Origin: Anaeromyces robustus
Taxonomy: Eukaryota > Neocallimastigomycota > Neocallimastigomycetes > Neocallimastigales > Neocallimastigaceae
Direction of reading: 5' to 3'
NCBI GenBank assembly: GCA_002104895.1
Contig: MCFG01000299.1
Location: 23,363-87,362, forward strand
DNA: 64,000 bases
In this document: positions 11,793 through 20,541 of the stretch, piece after piece
Layout of the letters: each line of letters opens with the position of its first letter
Numbering within the stretch: the first letter of the stretch is position 1
Translations under genes and position numbers: made by a program
Notes under the pieces: model-generated
What the model saw: the letters and a program-made list of their open reading frames with translations, nothing else
Databases searched by the model: none
Told to the model about the DNA's origin: nothing

Positions 11793-14700
11793 TTAATTAT
11801 AACTGATACTAGTATATGTTCTTCCATTTTTTAAATATTCTAAATATATTCTTTGATTTCTTGGGTTATCTTCAACTTCACTAGAAGGAACCCAATTAGA
11901 CGCAGTTCTATATTTATATCTTACTCTATATTCATAACATTTCTTCTTATAATTGGTTCTAAAATCAGATATTTCTATAATATCTTTAATTGATTCTTCG
12001 TGAGAATTTCTTTTAATAAATTCAGGAGGAGTTGGAATAAAAGGCTCTAACTGTGAAACATGGAAAATTGGATAATGTTTTGGAAAAGGGGACTTTCTAA
12101 TATCTATTTTATAATTATTATTCTTTAAAACTTCAGTTACTTTATAAGGTCCATATTTACAAGGAGCTAATTTTGAACTATCTTCTATATTCAGAGAAGG
12201 TGGCGTCTGAATCCAAACTCTATTTCCAACTTCAAAGACAGGAGGTTCCATTCTTTTCTTATCTGCGTGTCTTTTATATAGTTCTTTAGATCTTAATAAC
12301 ACTTCTTTAATATGATTAAAGTTAACAATTAAGTCTTTAATAATTTTTCTATTTGTATCTATATCTGGAAGTAAATAATATTCATCCATAGAAGGGTGGA
12401 AGCCATAATTTATAAAGAAAGGTGTTTCTTTTGTTGATTCATTAACAGAGTTGTTATACGCAAACTCAGCGAGGTGTATCCAATCAATCCAATCATCATG
12501 ATAATAAGCTCTAGAATACGCTCTAAGATATTGTTCTATAAAAGAATTGGACCTTTCAACTTGTCCAACAGTTTCATGATGGTCGGTTGTAGCTATTTTA
12601 GTAGTTATACTTAAGAATTCCATAATATCTTGCCAAAGTGCACTTGTAAATTGTGATCCACGGTCTGTATAGATGTCACTTGGAAGGCCGTGTAGTTTAA
12701 AAATATTTTCTATGAACGCTTTTGCAGTTTGTTTTGCGTCTGGTATTTGCTTAAATGGAATAAGGTGGATCATTTTTGAAAACCTATCAACAACCACCAT
12801 TAACACTGTATATCCTTTAGAAGGAGGAAGGCCACATAGAAAGTCAATTTCTATAGACTTCCAAGGTCTCTCTGGAGTTTCTAAAGGTTGTAAGAAGCCA
12901 TATTTTCTATGTCTATTGTGCTTATTTCTTGCACAACTTTCACAAGAATTTACAAATTTGGTAACGTCATCTTTAATTTTGGGCCACCAGAAGTTACGTA
13001 GAATAAGTTCAAGTGTCCTCCTGATTCCAAGATGACCAGCGGCAGGCTTCTCGTGATATTTGGTTAAAATCTCCAAACGCATCTTTTCAGGAATATAAAT
13101 TAAATTATTATATAAAATTAAATCATCTTTCATTACAAACTTATTCATTTTTCTAAAAGGTCTATAGTTATAATCATTTTTTGCATTATTAGGGCTGAAG
13201 TAAAGTCTAATATCATCGGCGGTAGCATCTGTTTTAGTTTCTTCTTTGATTCTTTCTAAAAGGTCGCTTACCACACCAATATAACTTGGAACTTCTTTAA
13301 CATTTTTTATATCTAAAATGTATTCTTCTTTCTCTTCTTTATTATCTTTTATATAATCAGGTCTACGAGAAAGGCTATCTGGCTTTCCATTCTTGTTTCC
13401 TTGGCGGTAGATTAATTCAAAGTCATACTCTTGGAAAAAGAGATGCCATCTATGTTGCCTTTGATTACCGATTTTTCCACCTAAAGTATAAATTAAATTA
13501 CGGTGGTCGGTATAAACTACAACTTTATGTTTTGCACCTAATAATAGGTGTCTCCATGTGGCAAAAGCATCTCTAATTGAAAGAAGTTCTTTATCTGTAA
13601 TTGTATAATTCAACTCTGCATCATGTAAACTTCTTGAATAATATGCAACTGGATGTAATATTCCTTCACTATCTTTTTGTGATAAGATAGCTCCAATTGC
13701 AAAATTACTAGCATCACATTCAACAATAAATTGTTTGCTAGTATCTGGATGCATGAGTATTGGCGCAGAAGTCAACTTCTTTTTTAATTCTTGGAATGAT
13801 TTTTCACATTTATCATTCCATTTAAATTTAACATTCTTTTTTGTTAAGTTATGTAAGGGTTTTGCAATATTTGCAAAACTTTTAACGAATCTTCTATAAT
13901 AATTACAAAGACCAAGGAATCTTTGTACATCTTTAATACATTTTGGTTGTGGCCAATCTTGCACAGATTTTATTTTCTTTGGATCTGTAGCCACACCATC
14001 ACCAGATAAGATATGTCCTAAAAACTCTACTTTAGGAAGATCAAATTCACACTTTTCTAATTTAGCATATAAATTATTTTTTAATAACGTTTCCAAAATA
14101 GTGTGAACTTGTTTATGATGTTCTTCCAAATTATTAGAATATATTAAGATATCGTCTAGATAAAGGATTACTGATTTCTCTAGGAATGGTCTTAAAATAG
14201 AATTAATAAATGATTGAAAAGTTGCAGGAGCATTTTTTAATCCAAAAGGCATTACTAAATATTCATAATGCCCATAATTTGTAATGAAGGCGGTTTTATA
14301 TTCATCACCTTCTTTAATTCTAATTAGATTATACGCAGAACGTAAATCTAATTTTGTAAAATATTTGGCTCCTTTAACTTTATCAATAATATCAGTAATT
14401 AATGGAAGAGGGTAGGAATTTCTAATGGTCACCGCATTTAATTTTTTGTAATCCACACATAACCGAAGAGAACCATCTTTCTTCCTTTGGAAAAGCACAG
14501 GGTACCCAGCTGGAGATTCTGAAGGGCGAATGAATCCTTTCTTCAAATTTTCTTCTATATATTTCTTCAAAGCTTCATTTTCTTCTTCAGTTAATTTGTA
14601 AATTGGGCCATAGTGTAGAGAAGCGTCCTTCTCCAGCACTATTTTACAGTCAGTTAAGCGGTGTGGTGGTAGTTTATCAGCTTCTTTCTTGCTGAAAACA

Positions 14701-15020
14701 GTAGCTATATCTCGATATTGAATAGGAACTTTTTCAATATCGAAATCTTCCTCTTCTTCATCTTCTTCAAGATTTTCAGAAAAGAATGAAAGAACTAATA
14801 AATTATAATTATTCTTATTTTTCTTTTTCTTTTTATTATTTTTTAAATGATCTTTTAATGAAAGAACATTATATTTAACAATTAATTTATTATTGGAATT
14901 ATTTTTATTATTTGAAAAATTTTTATTATTATTAAAATTATTAAAATTTTTATTATTTGAATTAAATTTATTATATAAATTATTATTATATTGCAATATA
15001 TTATGATTATTATAAAATTT
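11793..15020 (-). CDS. pol: Ty3/gypsy Pol: reverse transcriptase, RNase H, integrase
   Basis: Copies element RNA into DNA and integrates it. The frame opens at 15020 without an ATG start that fits, so it is probably made as a fusion after pro; residues below are counted from 14996. An Asn-rich linker (1-65) is followed by RT (about 100-330; LDL at 216-218, YLDD at 279-282), RNase H (Asp427, Glu470, Asp497, Asp540), an integrase zinc region (His648, His655, Cys685, Cys688), DDE residues Asp718, Asp778 and Glu814, the HVSQLEPF motif and a chromodomain-like Tyr/Arg-rich C-terminus (about 1010-1055). All catalytic residues are present and there are no stops: full length for a gypsy Pol. The stop codon abuts the T-run at 11736-11786. 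Confidence 0.95.
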   Translation of the reverse strand, partial: KFYNNHNILQYNNNLYNKFNSNNKNFNNFNNNKNFSNNKNNSNNKLIVKYNVLSLKDHLKNNKKKKKNKNNYNLLVLSFFSENLEEDEEEEDFDIEKVPIQYRDIATVFSKKEADKLPPHRLTDCKIVLEKDASLHYGPIYKLTEEENEALKKYIEENLKKGFIRPSESPAGYPVLFQRKKDGSLRLCVDYKKLNAVTIRNSYPLPLITDIIDKVKGAKYFTKLDLRSAYNLIRIKEGDEYKTAFITNYGHYEYLVMPFGLKNAPATFQSFINSILRPFLEKSVILYLDDILIYSNNLEEHHKQVHTILETLLKNNLYAKLEKCEFDLPKVEFLGHILSGDGVATDPKKIKSVQDWPQPKCIKDVQRFLGLCNYYRRFVKSFANIAKPLHNLTKKNVKFKWNDKCEKSFQELKKKLTSAPILMHPDTSKQFIVECDASNFAIGAILSQKDSEGILHPVAYYSRSLHDAELNYTITDKELLSIRDAFATWRHLLLGAKHKVVVYTDHRNLIYTLGGKIGNQRQHRWHLFFQEYDFELIYRQGNKNGKPDSLSRRPDYIKDNKEEKEEYILDIKNVKEVPSYIGVVSDLLERIKEETKTDATADDIRLYFSPNNAKNDYNYRPFRKMNKFVMKDDLILYNNLIYIPEKMRLEILTKYHEKPAAGHLGIRRTLELILRNFWWPKIKDDVTKFVNSCESCARNKHNRHRKYGFLQPLETPERPWKSIEIDFLCGLPPSKGYTVLMVVVDRFSKMIHLIPFKQIPDAKQTAKAFIENIFKLHGLPSDIYTDRGSQFTSALWQDIMEFLSITTKIATTDHHETVGQVERSNSFIEQYLRAYSRAYYHDDWIDWIHLAEFAYNNSVNESTKETPFFINYGFHPSMDEYYLLPDIDTNRKIIKDLIVNFNHIKEVLLRSKELYKRHADKKRMEPPVFEVGNRVWIQTPPSLNIEDSSKLAPCKYGPYKVTEVLKNNNYKIDIRKSPFPKHYPIFHVSQLEPFIPTPPEFIKRNSHEESIKDIIEISDFRTNYKKKCYEYRVRYKYRTASNWVPSSEVEDNPRNQRIYLEYLKNGRTYTSISYN

Positions 15021-15720
15021 TTATTATTATTTTTATTATTATAATTTGATGAATTCTTATTGGTTGAATTTTTATAAAATTTTTTTGTAAAATTTTTTGT
15101 TAAATTTTTATTAATAAAATTTTTTTTCACTTTTTTATTATAAAAATAATTTTTTGAAATTTTTTGATTTAAAATACTTTTTGAAAAACTTTTGTTTTTA
15201 TTTAAAAAATATGAATAATTTAAGTTAGAATATAAATAATTATTATTATAATTATAATGAATTTTGTATTTTTGCATAAATTTATTTCCTATTAATAATT
15301 CAATAGGAATATTATCGGTTATTAAAAACTTTTCTTCAAAATAAACAAAATGAAAATTATTATTTAATTTTAATTTTAATTGAAATTTTAAATTTATATA
15401 TTGATTTATTGTTGTTGTAGCTCCAGAAATACCTTTAATTATAATTTTTTTTGATAAAGGTTTTGGAGTTACATTTAATTTTTTGATAAGCTTATTGTTT
15501 ATAAAATTACATAATGAACCACAGTCTAACATAGATTCACATGTAATTTTATTATTTTGGTTTTTGTTTACATCATTTTTATTTTTACTTTTTGTGGGAA
15601 AATATGTGGTAAAAATAAAAAATGATGTGGGTAATTTCCCGCTTGATATTACATCAAAATTTGGGAAATTATAATTGATTATTTTTGAATTTTGGGACTC
15701 CAAAGGAAGTCCATAACTTA
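14882..15720 (-). CDS. pro: Ty3/gypsy aspartic protease, -1 frame from gag
   Basis: Processes the polyprotein. Read in the -1 phase from gag across 15718-15727, so it needs no start of its own. The active-site motif is LDCGSLCNFI: the catalytic Asp and Gly are there but the usual Ser/Thr between them is Cys. A flap-like ISGATT and a late LLIGNKFM motif complete the retropepsin pattern. The C-terminal 100 residues are an Asn/Lys/Ile-rich low-complexity tail that overlaps pol by about 140 nt in another phase. The other protease remnants in the window have DSG or DTG, so DCG is particular to this element. Confidence 0.82.
14963..14969 (-). promoter_or_regulatory. possible -1 frameshift site, pro to pol
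   Basis: A AAT TTA, in the pro phase, is the only canonical X XXY YYZ heptamer in the pro/pol overlap (14882-15020), and a -1 slip enters the pol frame. No G+C-rich hairpin follows and AT-rich DNA yields such heptamers easily, so the site is tentative. Confidence 0.45.
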
Positions 15721-15727
15721 GTTTTTT
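15695..15727 (-). promoter_or_regulatory. -1 ribosomal frameshift cassette, gag to pro
   Basis: The slippery heptamer A AAA AAC (15721-15727, in gag phase) directly precedes the gag stop TAA (15718-15720). After an 8-nt spacer comes a hairpin, GGACTTCC-TTT-GGAGTCC (15695-15712), conspicuous in this AT-rich DNA. A -1 slip continues straight into the protease frame. Heptamer, spacing and stem follow the established retroviral rules. Confidence 0.85.
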
Positions 15728-16836
15728 GTTTTATTTTGATTTTTATTGTTGTTATTATAATTATTATAATTATTTTTATTATTATTATTATAATTATTAT
15801 TATTATTATTATTATAATTATTATTATAATTATTGTTATAATTATTATTATTATTATTATTTCTACTATTAAAATTATAATTTGAATTCTTCTTTTTTAT
15901 ATTCTTGCTACCACTACTATTTAATTTAATTCTACCTTTAATAGTAAGAGAATTTTCTAACAAAATACACTTAGTAAATATTGATTCTAAGGTAGAAGGG
16001 AATTCTTCCATTTGTTCAATTTCTTCTTGATATCTAGGATGAAGCCCATTATAAAAGAACATAGCAAGAGCTTCTTCACTCAAAGAAAGACCACGAGAAT
16101 GAGATCTAAACTCTTCTATATAATTGTTTATCTTTCCGTAAGTATGTTTAATTTTAGTAAGCTGAATTTTTGCTAATTTTTTGCTGGCAACATCTGAAAA
16201 GCTTTTTCTAATTTCATTAATTAATTCAGCCATGGAAGAAGGATCATTAGCGTTATACTTAGCCAAGTACCAATTTCTTGCGCCATCCCTTAAGCGAGAT
16301 TTTATAAAGTTTATCTTCACTTCTTCTTGAACTGTATTATTAGGATAAGTTTTAAAAGTATCTTCACACAACTGACAAAATAGATCAGTGTCAGTTGATT
16401 TACCAGTAAAGAATCCAGGTTCTGGCACTTGATTCAAATAAGTGGTCATGGGGTTTCTCATAATAACATCGTTGTCAACATCACGTTGAGTAATGTTTGA
16501 TCTTGTTTCGATGTTATTATTAGGTCTTGGTGTTTCGGCACGTTCGGTAGGAATATCTACAAACACATCAGGCTCTTGAGCAGGAGTTTGACTATTGATA
16601 AACGAACTAATTTTCCCTATTTCTTGTAAAATAACATCGTTGTTATTCTGGAGAGTAGCAATGTGACTTTCTAACTGAGTTTTAAAATTATAAAATTGAT
16701 CTGCAGAAATATAACTTTCAGTTACAGTTTTAATTATATGTTCTGCAGTATTTTTTGCTTCTTCTCTTATTGTTAAGACATCTTGAACGGTAGCAAGATT
16801 ACTAGTATTATCTTCACGAGCAGAAAACATTGTCAT
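15718..16836 (-). CDS. gag: Ty3/gypsy Gag
   Basis: Particle-forming structural protein of 372 residues. ATG at 16836, only 32 nt inside the 5' LTR. A heptad-like N-terminal third is followed by a Retrotrans_gag-type domain (about residues 150-290; motifs LFCQLCEDTFKTYP, RDGARNWY and FYNGLHPRYQEEI). There is no CCHC zinc knuckle. Instead the last 60 residues are Asn/Tyr/Lys-rich low complexity and basic, which may bind RNA. Homologous to the broken gag at 60750-61444. Ends at the frameshift cassette. Confidence 0.92.
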   Translation of the reverse strand: MTMFSAREDNTSNLATVQDVLTIREEAKNTAEHIIKTVTESYISADQFYNFKTQLESHIATLQNNNDVILQEIGKISSFINSQTPAQEPDVFVDIPTERAETPRPNNNIETRSNITQRDVDNDVIMRNPMTTYLNQVPEPGFFTGKSTDTDLFCQLCEDTFKTYPNNTVQEEVKINFIKSRLRDGARNWYLAKYNANDPSSMAELINEIRKSFSDVASKKLAKIQLTKIKHTYGKINNYIEEFRSHSRGLSLSEEALAMFFYNGLHPRYQEEIEQMEEFPSTLESIFTKCILLENSLTIKGRIKLNSSGSKNIKKKNSNYNFNSRNNNNNNNYNNNYNNNYNNNNNNNYNNNNKNNYNNYNNNNKNQNKTKN

Positions 16837-16854
16837 TCAAGGTAGTAACCAAAC

Positions 16855-16868
16855 TAGGGTAAGGTTAT
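16855..16868 (-). promoter_or_regulatory. primer-binding site, Tf1-like self-priming
   Basis: In the sense direction ATAACCTTACCC follows the 5' LTR end (..CTTAACA) with no gap. It does not fit a tRNA 3' end (no TGG at the border). With the last LTR base it is complementary over 11 nt to GTAAGGTTATT inside the LTR (17123-17133), which lies where the transcript should begin. This is the arrangement known from Tf1 of fission yeast, whose mRNA 5' end primes its own reverse transcription. Confidence 0.75.
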
Positions 16869-17562
16869 TGTTAAGTTTCCAACTGGATTATTTTCTAATT
16901 TAAATAAGTCTACTAGGTCGAATGACTAATTATATAGTTTTTATAATTAAATAGTTTTTATAATTAAATAATATTTAAATAATAACTAAATTAATTGTAA
17001 TGCAAATAACACAATATTTATTTAATAATAATAATAACACTTTAAGATTAACTTTTTAATAGTAAATTTTATTTAAAAATAAGATATTGATAATATTAAT
17101 ATAACTATATAATTCAGGTGTTAATAACCTTACAAAGAACATTAAATATAACTTTATGTTATGTTCTTTTATACTTTGTAAGTTTGATAATAATAATATA
17201 AAATATAATATAAAATATTAATACATTAATTTAATACATTAATTTAAAGTGATACGTTAACGTATAATATAATTAATAATTTGTAATATAATAAGTTATT
17301 AATATCGATATTAAATAGTAATAAAATTAATATATTATTCAATATAATTGAATATATATAAATAATATATATATTAAAATATATTATTAGATTATTTAAA
17401 TAATCTTAAATTATAATATTTAAAATAAAATATTATAATAATAATTATTATATATAATTATTATAAAAAATTATTAATAATTATTATAATAAATAATAAT
17501 ATTATATATCAAAATAATTGAAATTATAAATTCTAATTTCAATTGCACTTGATGTCTTGACA
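16869..17562 (-). repeat. 5' LTR of the complete Ty3/gypsy element
   Basis: 694 bp, the same as 10075-10768 by eye. In sense order: TGTCAAGACATC.. (U3), TATAAAAG at 17166-17173, and 40 nt later GTAAGGTTATT (17123-17133), the likely start of R. The segment around the TATA box has inverted repeats (CTTACAAAG / CTTTGTAAG, AGAACAT / ATGTTCT). Ends CTTAACA beside the primer site. Confidence 0.95.
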
Positions 17563-17616
17563 GTTACTAACCACTAGACCATGGTTACTATTTTACTAAT
17601 TGAGAGATTCGTTACA

Positions 17617-18070
17617 TTATTAAAACCAATAACAAATAATAAAATTCTATTTAAGTGTACAAAATCGTTTAGGAGAAGATAGAAATTCTCATACACGTAG
17701 TGTTGTCGAACAGATCGAAGTTCGCTTAAAAGTTGAATTTTAAATTAAAACACTAGCTAGAAGCCATTGTGCAAAACCCTTTTGGGTATACAGCTTAAGT
17801 GATCCACAACTCATAATTGAGCGAGGATTTAAAATTCAAACACTGCGGTTAATGCGCTTATCGGGACATCTATAAGATTCACCTTATTTATATAGCTTTA
17901 TAATTTTATTTAAAGGTTTTAACGATCCTTTCATATTAATACTACGCCGGTTTATTTAAAAGTTGTAAGGCAAAGTAGTATTGTAAATATTGTAATTAAT
18001 TTGTTAATAATAATAATAATATAATAAAATTTCATTAATAACTTTAATTAATTTTCTATAATCCCTGGTG
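17617..18070. other. non-coding stretch with higher G+C
   Basis: Flank of the R2 copy A. Slightly richer in G+C than the window and contains an imperfect inverted pair (TTGAATTTTAAAT near 17733, ATTTAAAATTCAA near 17828). No frame of note. Confidence 0.4.
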
Positions 18071-18316
18071 TAAAAGAGGAAATTGCAAGCAAAAGGCGGT
18101 GGCAATTTCATAACTCTAAGCTCTAAAGAATTACACTTTATAGAAGCTGTCCCAACCAAAATGACAAACCAGAAATTCGCTGACATTAATCCTAAAGAAC
18201 CTGAACGAATAAGGCGGTTAACTACTGGTCCGGCCTTTGAGGTTACCATATTAAGAAAAGCCGATTCGGAGATTAAGTATCAAACGCCAATCTTCAAAGA
18301 ATTTTCTTTAAATGGA
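18071..18316 (+). pseudogene. unrecognised G+C-rich coding remnant
   Basis: Markedly richer in G+C than its surroundings. A + strand frame runs about 80 codons (Lys/Glu-rich, with SSKELHFIEA and NPKEPERIRR). An upstream stretch in another phase (PGVKEEIAS) suggests one frameshift. It abuts the gag remnant on the other strand at about 18300. I do not recognise the family; it may be a transposon-captured or host gene fragment. Confidence 0.4.
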
Positions 18317-18759
18317 TGTTAAAGTCTTTAACTTTTTCGTTTCTTCTGATTTTTAATGTACGAATTTCCCTAAGTAAAACATTTTGATCTTTAATTCCAT
18401 AAAAGATTTCAAGTTCGTTGACTATTTCGGATAGAGATGGATAATGGTTATGTTCTTCTTCAAGGTCATCTTCATCTTCATCATCACTATCGTTATCCTT
18501 ATTTTGCATATTTTGGATAACTTCCCTAGGTTCACCGGTAGAAGTAAGTATACAGGCCACAAAGATTGTTTGAGGATCTAATGTCCAAAGTTTCCTTCTT
18601 GAGTTTTTCAATACCCTTAAATTTCTTCTTAAGTTCCCTAAAGTTAAGTCTTGACTGGTTGGTGTTGTTTAATGGACTTGGTAATGAAGTAGTTGGAGTT
18701 GATTCTTGAGTGTCTGAATCCATGTTGATAGTTCTGATTAATTTAAATATATATAACAT
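18294..18759 (-). pseudogene. LTR-retrotransposon gag, broken
   Basis: Two phases: 18759-18610 (starts MDSDTQEST, then LNFRELKKKFKGIEKL) and 18610-18294 (TIFVACILTSTGEPREVIQN, an Asp/Glu-rich stretch, then a typical gag LSEIVNELEIFYG..ERL-like region). Compared with the relative at 32323 about 16 residues are missing at the phase change. In the sense direction it sits downstream of the leader and primer site at 20230-20246, so it is the gag of that element. It is cut off at about 18300. Confidence 0.7.
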
Positions 18760-18930
18760 AAAAATATAAAACTGAGAATTGATAATAAGATTTTAGAGGT
18801 TATTTCAAATTAGCTTAGATTATAAAAAAAAATTGTATTTATTTATTGTATTATAATATTGATTTATATAGTATCTTATTTATCTTTGAAATATTTTTCT
18901 AAACTAACTTATAACTAATATTCTAACTTA

Positions 18931-19097
18931 TTAAATTTTTTTATTTTATACATATATTAAAATTTATTTAAATTAAATTTTTTTATTTTATACATATATT
19001 AAAATTTATTTAAATTAAATTTTTTTATTTTATACATATATTAAAATTTATTTAATTAAATTTTTTTATTTTATACTTATATTAATATATATTTAAA
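18931..19097. repeat. 42-bp tandem array
   Basis: Four units of TTAAATTTTTTTATTTTATA.. starting at 18931, 18973, 19015 and 19056, the last diverged. Lies in the untranslated leader of the gag element. Confidence 0.85.
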
Positions 19098-19590
19098 ATT
19101 AATTTTATTTATTTAATTTTTATAATTATATTATGTAAATATAGTCCAATATATAGAATGCTAAACCATCAAGTCTATATACTGTTTTAATCTATATTGA
19201 TAAGTTCTTTTAGCTCTCCTACAATAACACAAAAATTTTCGATTGTTAATATTAATAATAAATTATTAATAAAAGGAAGGAATATTATTTAATTCTTTAT
19301 AATCACTAACTTAATTAGCGGAAAGAAGTAAACAAATTCTTTTCCCCAGTATCAAAAATAATTGAATGCAAGAGTATTATGTGTGACAGTTTAACTTGTC
19401 CGCGTTAGAAGTCAATATAAACTAATATCTATATTAAATATTCTTATAAAAATTATCTAAATATAATTAATTTTAATTAACTATCTACAAAAGAATTATA
19501 TATTAATTACTATTTAATTTAATTAGTATCAATAAATATAAAATATTAATAATTTATACTATTCAATTGATAGTACACACTGTCTGACGT
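19098..19590. other. retrotransposon leader, non-coding
   Basis: Part of the leader between primer site (20230) and gag (18759), read on the minus strand. Nothing else recognised. Confidence 0.4.
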
Positions 19591-19665
19591 GCAGCTTGCC
19601 TCTTCAATGGCGTCATGCCACGCGTGTGCCACGGTTACTATATACACTATAATATATAGCAGTTC
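19591..19665 (-). other. conserved leader hairpin and A-box-like motif
   Basis: On the minus strand GTAACCGTGGCACACGCG is followed by GGCATGACGCC-loop-GGCAAGCTGC, a stem-loop. The same order occurs at 28510-28551 (CCGTGGTATACGTGAGACATGACGCC..GGCAAGCTGTC), and its first half at 31057-31075. Conservation between diverged gag families suggests a function in the RNA leader such as packaging or dimerisation; that is inference. Confidence 0.55.
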
Positions 19666-20083
19666 AGAGCCTACTAGCCAAATTACTATGTAGGATAAAC
19701 TAAATCCGGAAATCGTTGAATAATATAAGTTTTAAAAATAATTTATAAATATTGATGTACTAATATTAATTAGTAACCAATATAAAAAAATATGTTTTAC
19801 TTAGTAATTATATTTAAGATTAGTTAGAAAATGTTAGATAGGCTTAACAAATTTTAACTTTGTAAAAAAATATAAATACGTGTAATTTTTAAAATAATTT
19901 TTAAATTTATCTTTTATCTTTATTAATCTTTATTCTAATTTTAATAATTATTCATTTAAAAAAACTTTTATAAATAAAATAAACTTAAACCAAATAAAAA
20001 TTATGATTAACAATTCTTGAAGTGTTAAAAATTAATTTTGTTATAATCCATTAATTAATGTTATGAACCGTAACATGAAAATT

Positions 20084-20100
20084 TGGTGGAGATATCGGGG
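20084..20100 (+). promoter_or_regulatory. tRNA primer-binding site (inverted copy)
   Basis: TGGTGGAGATATCGGGG; identical to 30861-30877 and to the complement at 20230-20246. It would pair with a tRNA ending CCCCGATATCTCCACCA, which fits a tRNA(Ser) or tRNA(Leu) acceptor stem (5' GGAGATA). Confidence 0.65.
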
Positions 20101-20229
20101 ATTATAACAAATAAGTACACAGGATAGATTGTTAATTCATAATTTTTATAATTGTTCTAATAAAACATATTTTTTTATATTGGTTACTAATATTAATTAG
20201 TAACCAATATAAATATTATTTGTTATAAT

Positions 20230-20246
20230 CCCCGATATCTCCACCA
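20230..20246 (-). promoter_or_regulatory. tRNA primer-binding site of the 18.3-kb gag element
   Basis: Complement of TGGTGGAGATATCGGGG, 8 nt inside a CA-ended LTR end (GAACCGTAACA). Sense direction leads to the gag remnant at 18759. Confidence 0.68.
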
Positions 20247-20541
20247 AATTTTCATGTTACGGTTCATAACATTAATTAATGGATTATAACAAAATTAATT
20301 TTTAACACTTCAAGAATTGTTAATCATAATTTTTATTTGGTTTAAGTTTATTTTATTTATAAAAGTTTTTTTAAATGAATAATTATTAAAATTAGAATAA
20401 AGATTAATAAAGATAAAAGATAAAGATTAATTCAAAAATTATTTTAAAAATTACACGTATTTATATTTTTTTACAAAGTTAAAATTTGTTAAGCCTATCT
20501 AACATTTTCTAACTAATCTTAAATATAATTACTAAGAAAAA

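Larger units (their letters stand above)
10075..17562 (-). mobile_element. complete Ty3/gypsy LTR retrotransposon
   Basis: Two 694-bp LTRs (TGTTAAG..CTTGACA on the + strand) that look identical by eye flank gag, protease and pol on the minus strand. GTTAC is duplicated at 10070-10074 and 17563-17567. The three frames lie in successive -1 phases and none has an internal stop, so the insertion is recent and possibly active. Order in the sense direction: 5' LTR (17562-16869), primer site, gag, pro, pol, AT-rich tandem arrays, purine tract, 3' LTR. The self-priming design points to the Tf1/sushi side of the gypsy family. Confidence 0.93.
9409..17616 (-). mobile_element. R2 element copy A, split by a Ty3/gypsy element
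   Basis: The R2 tail occupies 9409-10074 and the head 17563-17616. Between them lies the complete Ty3/gypsy element. Once that and one target copy are set aside, the rest is almost identical to the 715-bp copy at 22387-23101. Outer ends are TGTAACGG and CGTTACA, flanked by TTATT at 9404-9408 and 17617-17621 (5-bp target duplication). On the minus strand the head carries an A box (17571-17581, TGGTCTAGTGG) and a B box (10034-10044, GGTTCGACTCA); the gypsy element landed between them. Confidence 0.85.
19795..20541. repeat. large inverted duplication of LTR end and primer site
   Basis: 19795-20114 and 20206-20541 are inverted copies, about 320 bp each and nearly perfect apart from a short extra block in the right arm, around a 90-bp spacer that is itself partly palindromic. 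Each arm carries the LTR end (GAACCGTAACA) and the primer site TGGTGGAGATATCGGGG. The right arm fits the leader/gag at 20205-18294; the left arm is the odd one. Confidence 0.85.

Noticed and set aside
12673-13035. 120-codon + strand frame
   Set aside because: Antisense shadow of the integrase part of pol, which has catalytic motifs and no stops on the minus strand.
15685-15885. poly-Ile + strand frame
   Set aside because: Antisense of the AAT-repeat region of gag (poly-Asn); not a membrane protein.
18931-19097. CRISPR-like array
   Set aside because: The 42-bp units are directly abutting with no spacers: a plain tandem repeat in eukaryotic DNA.
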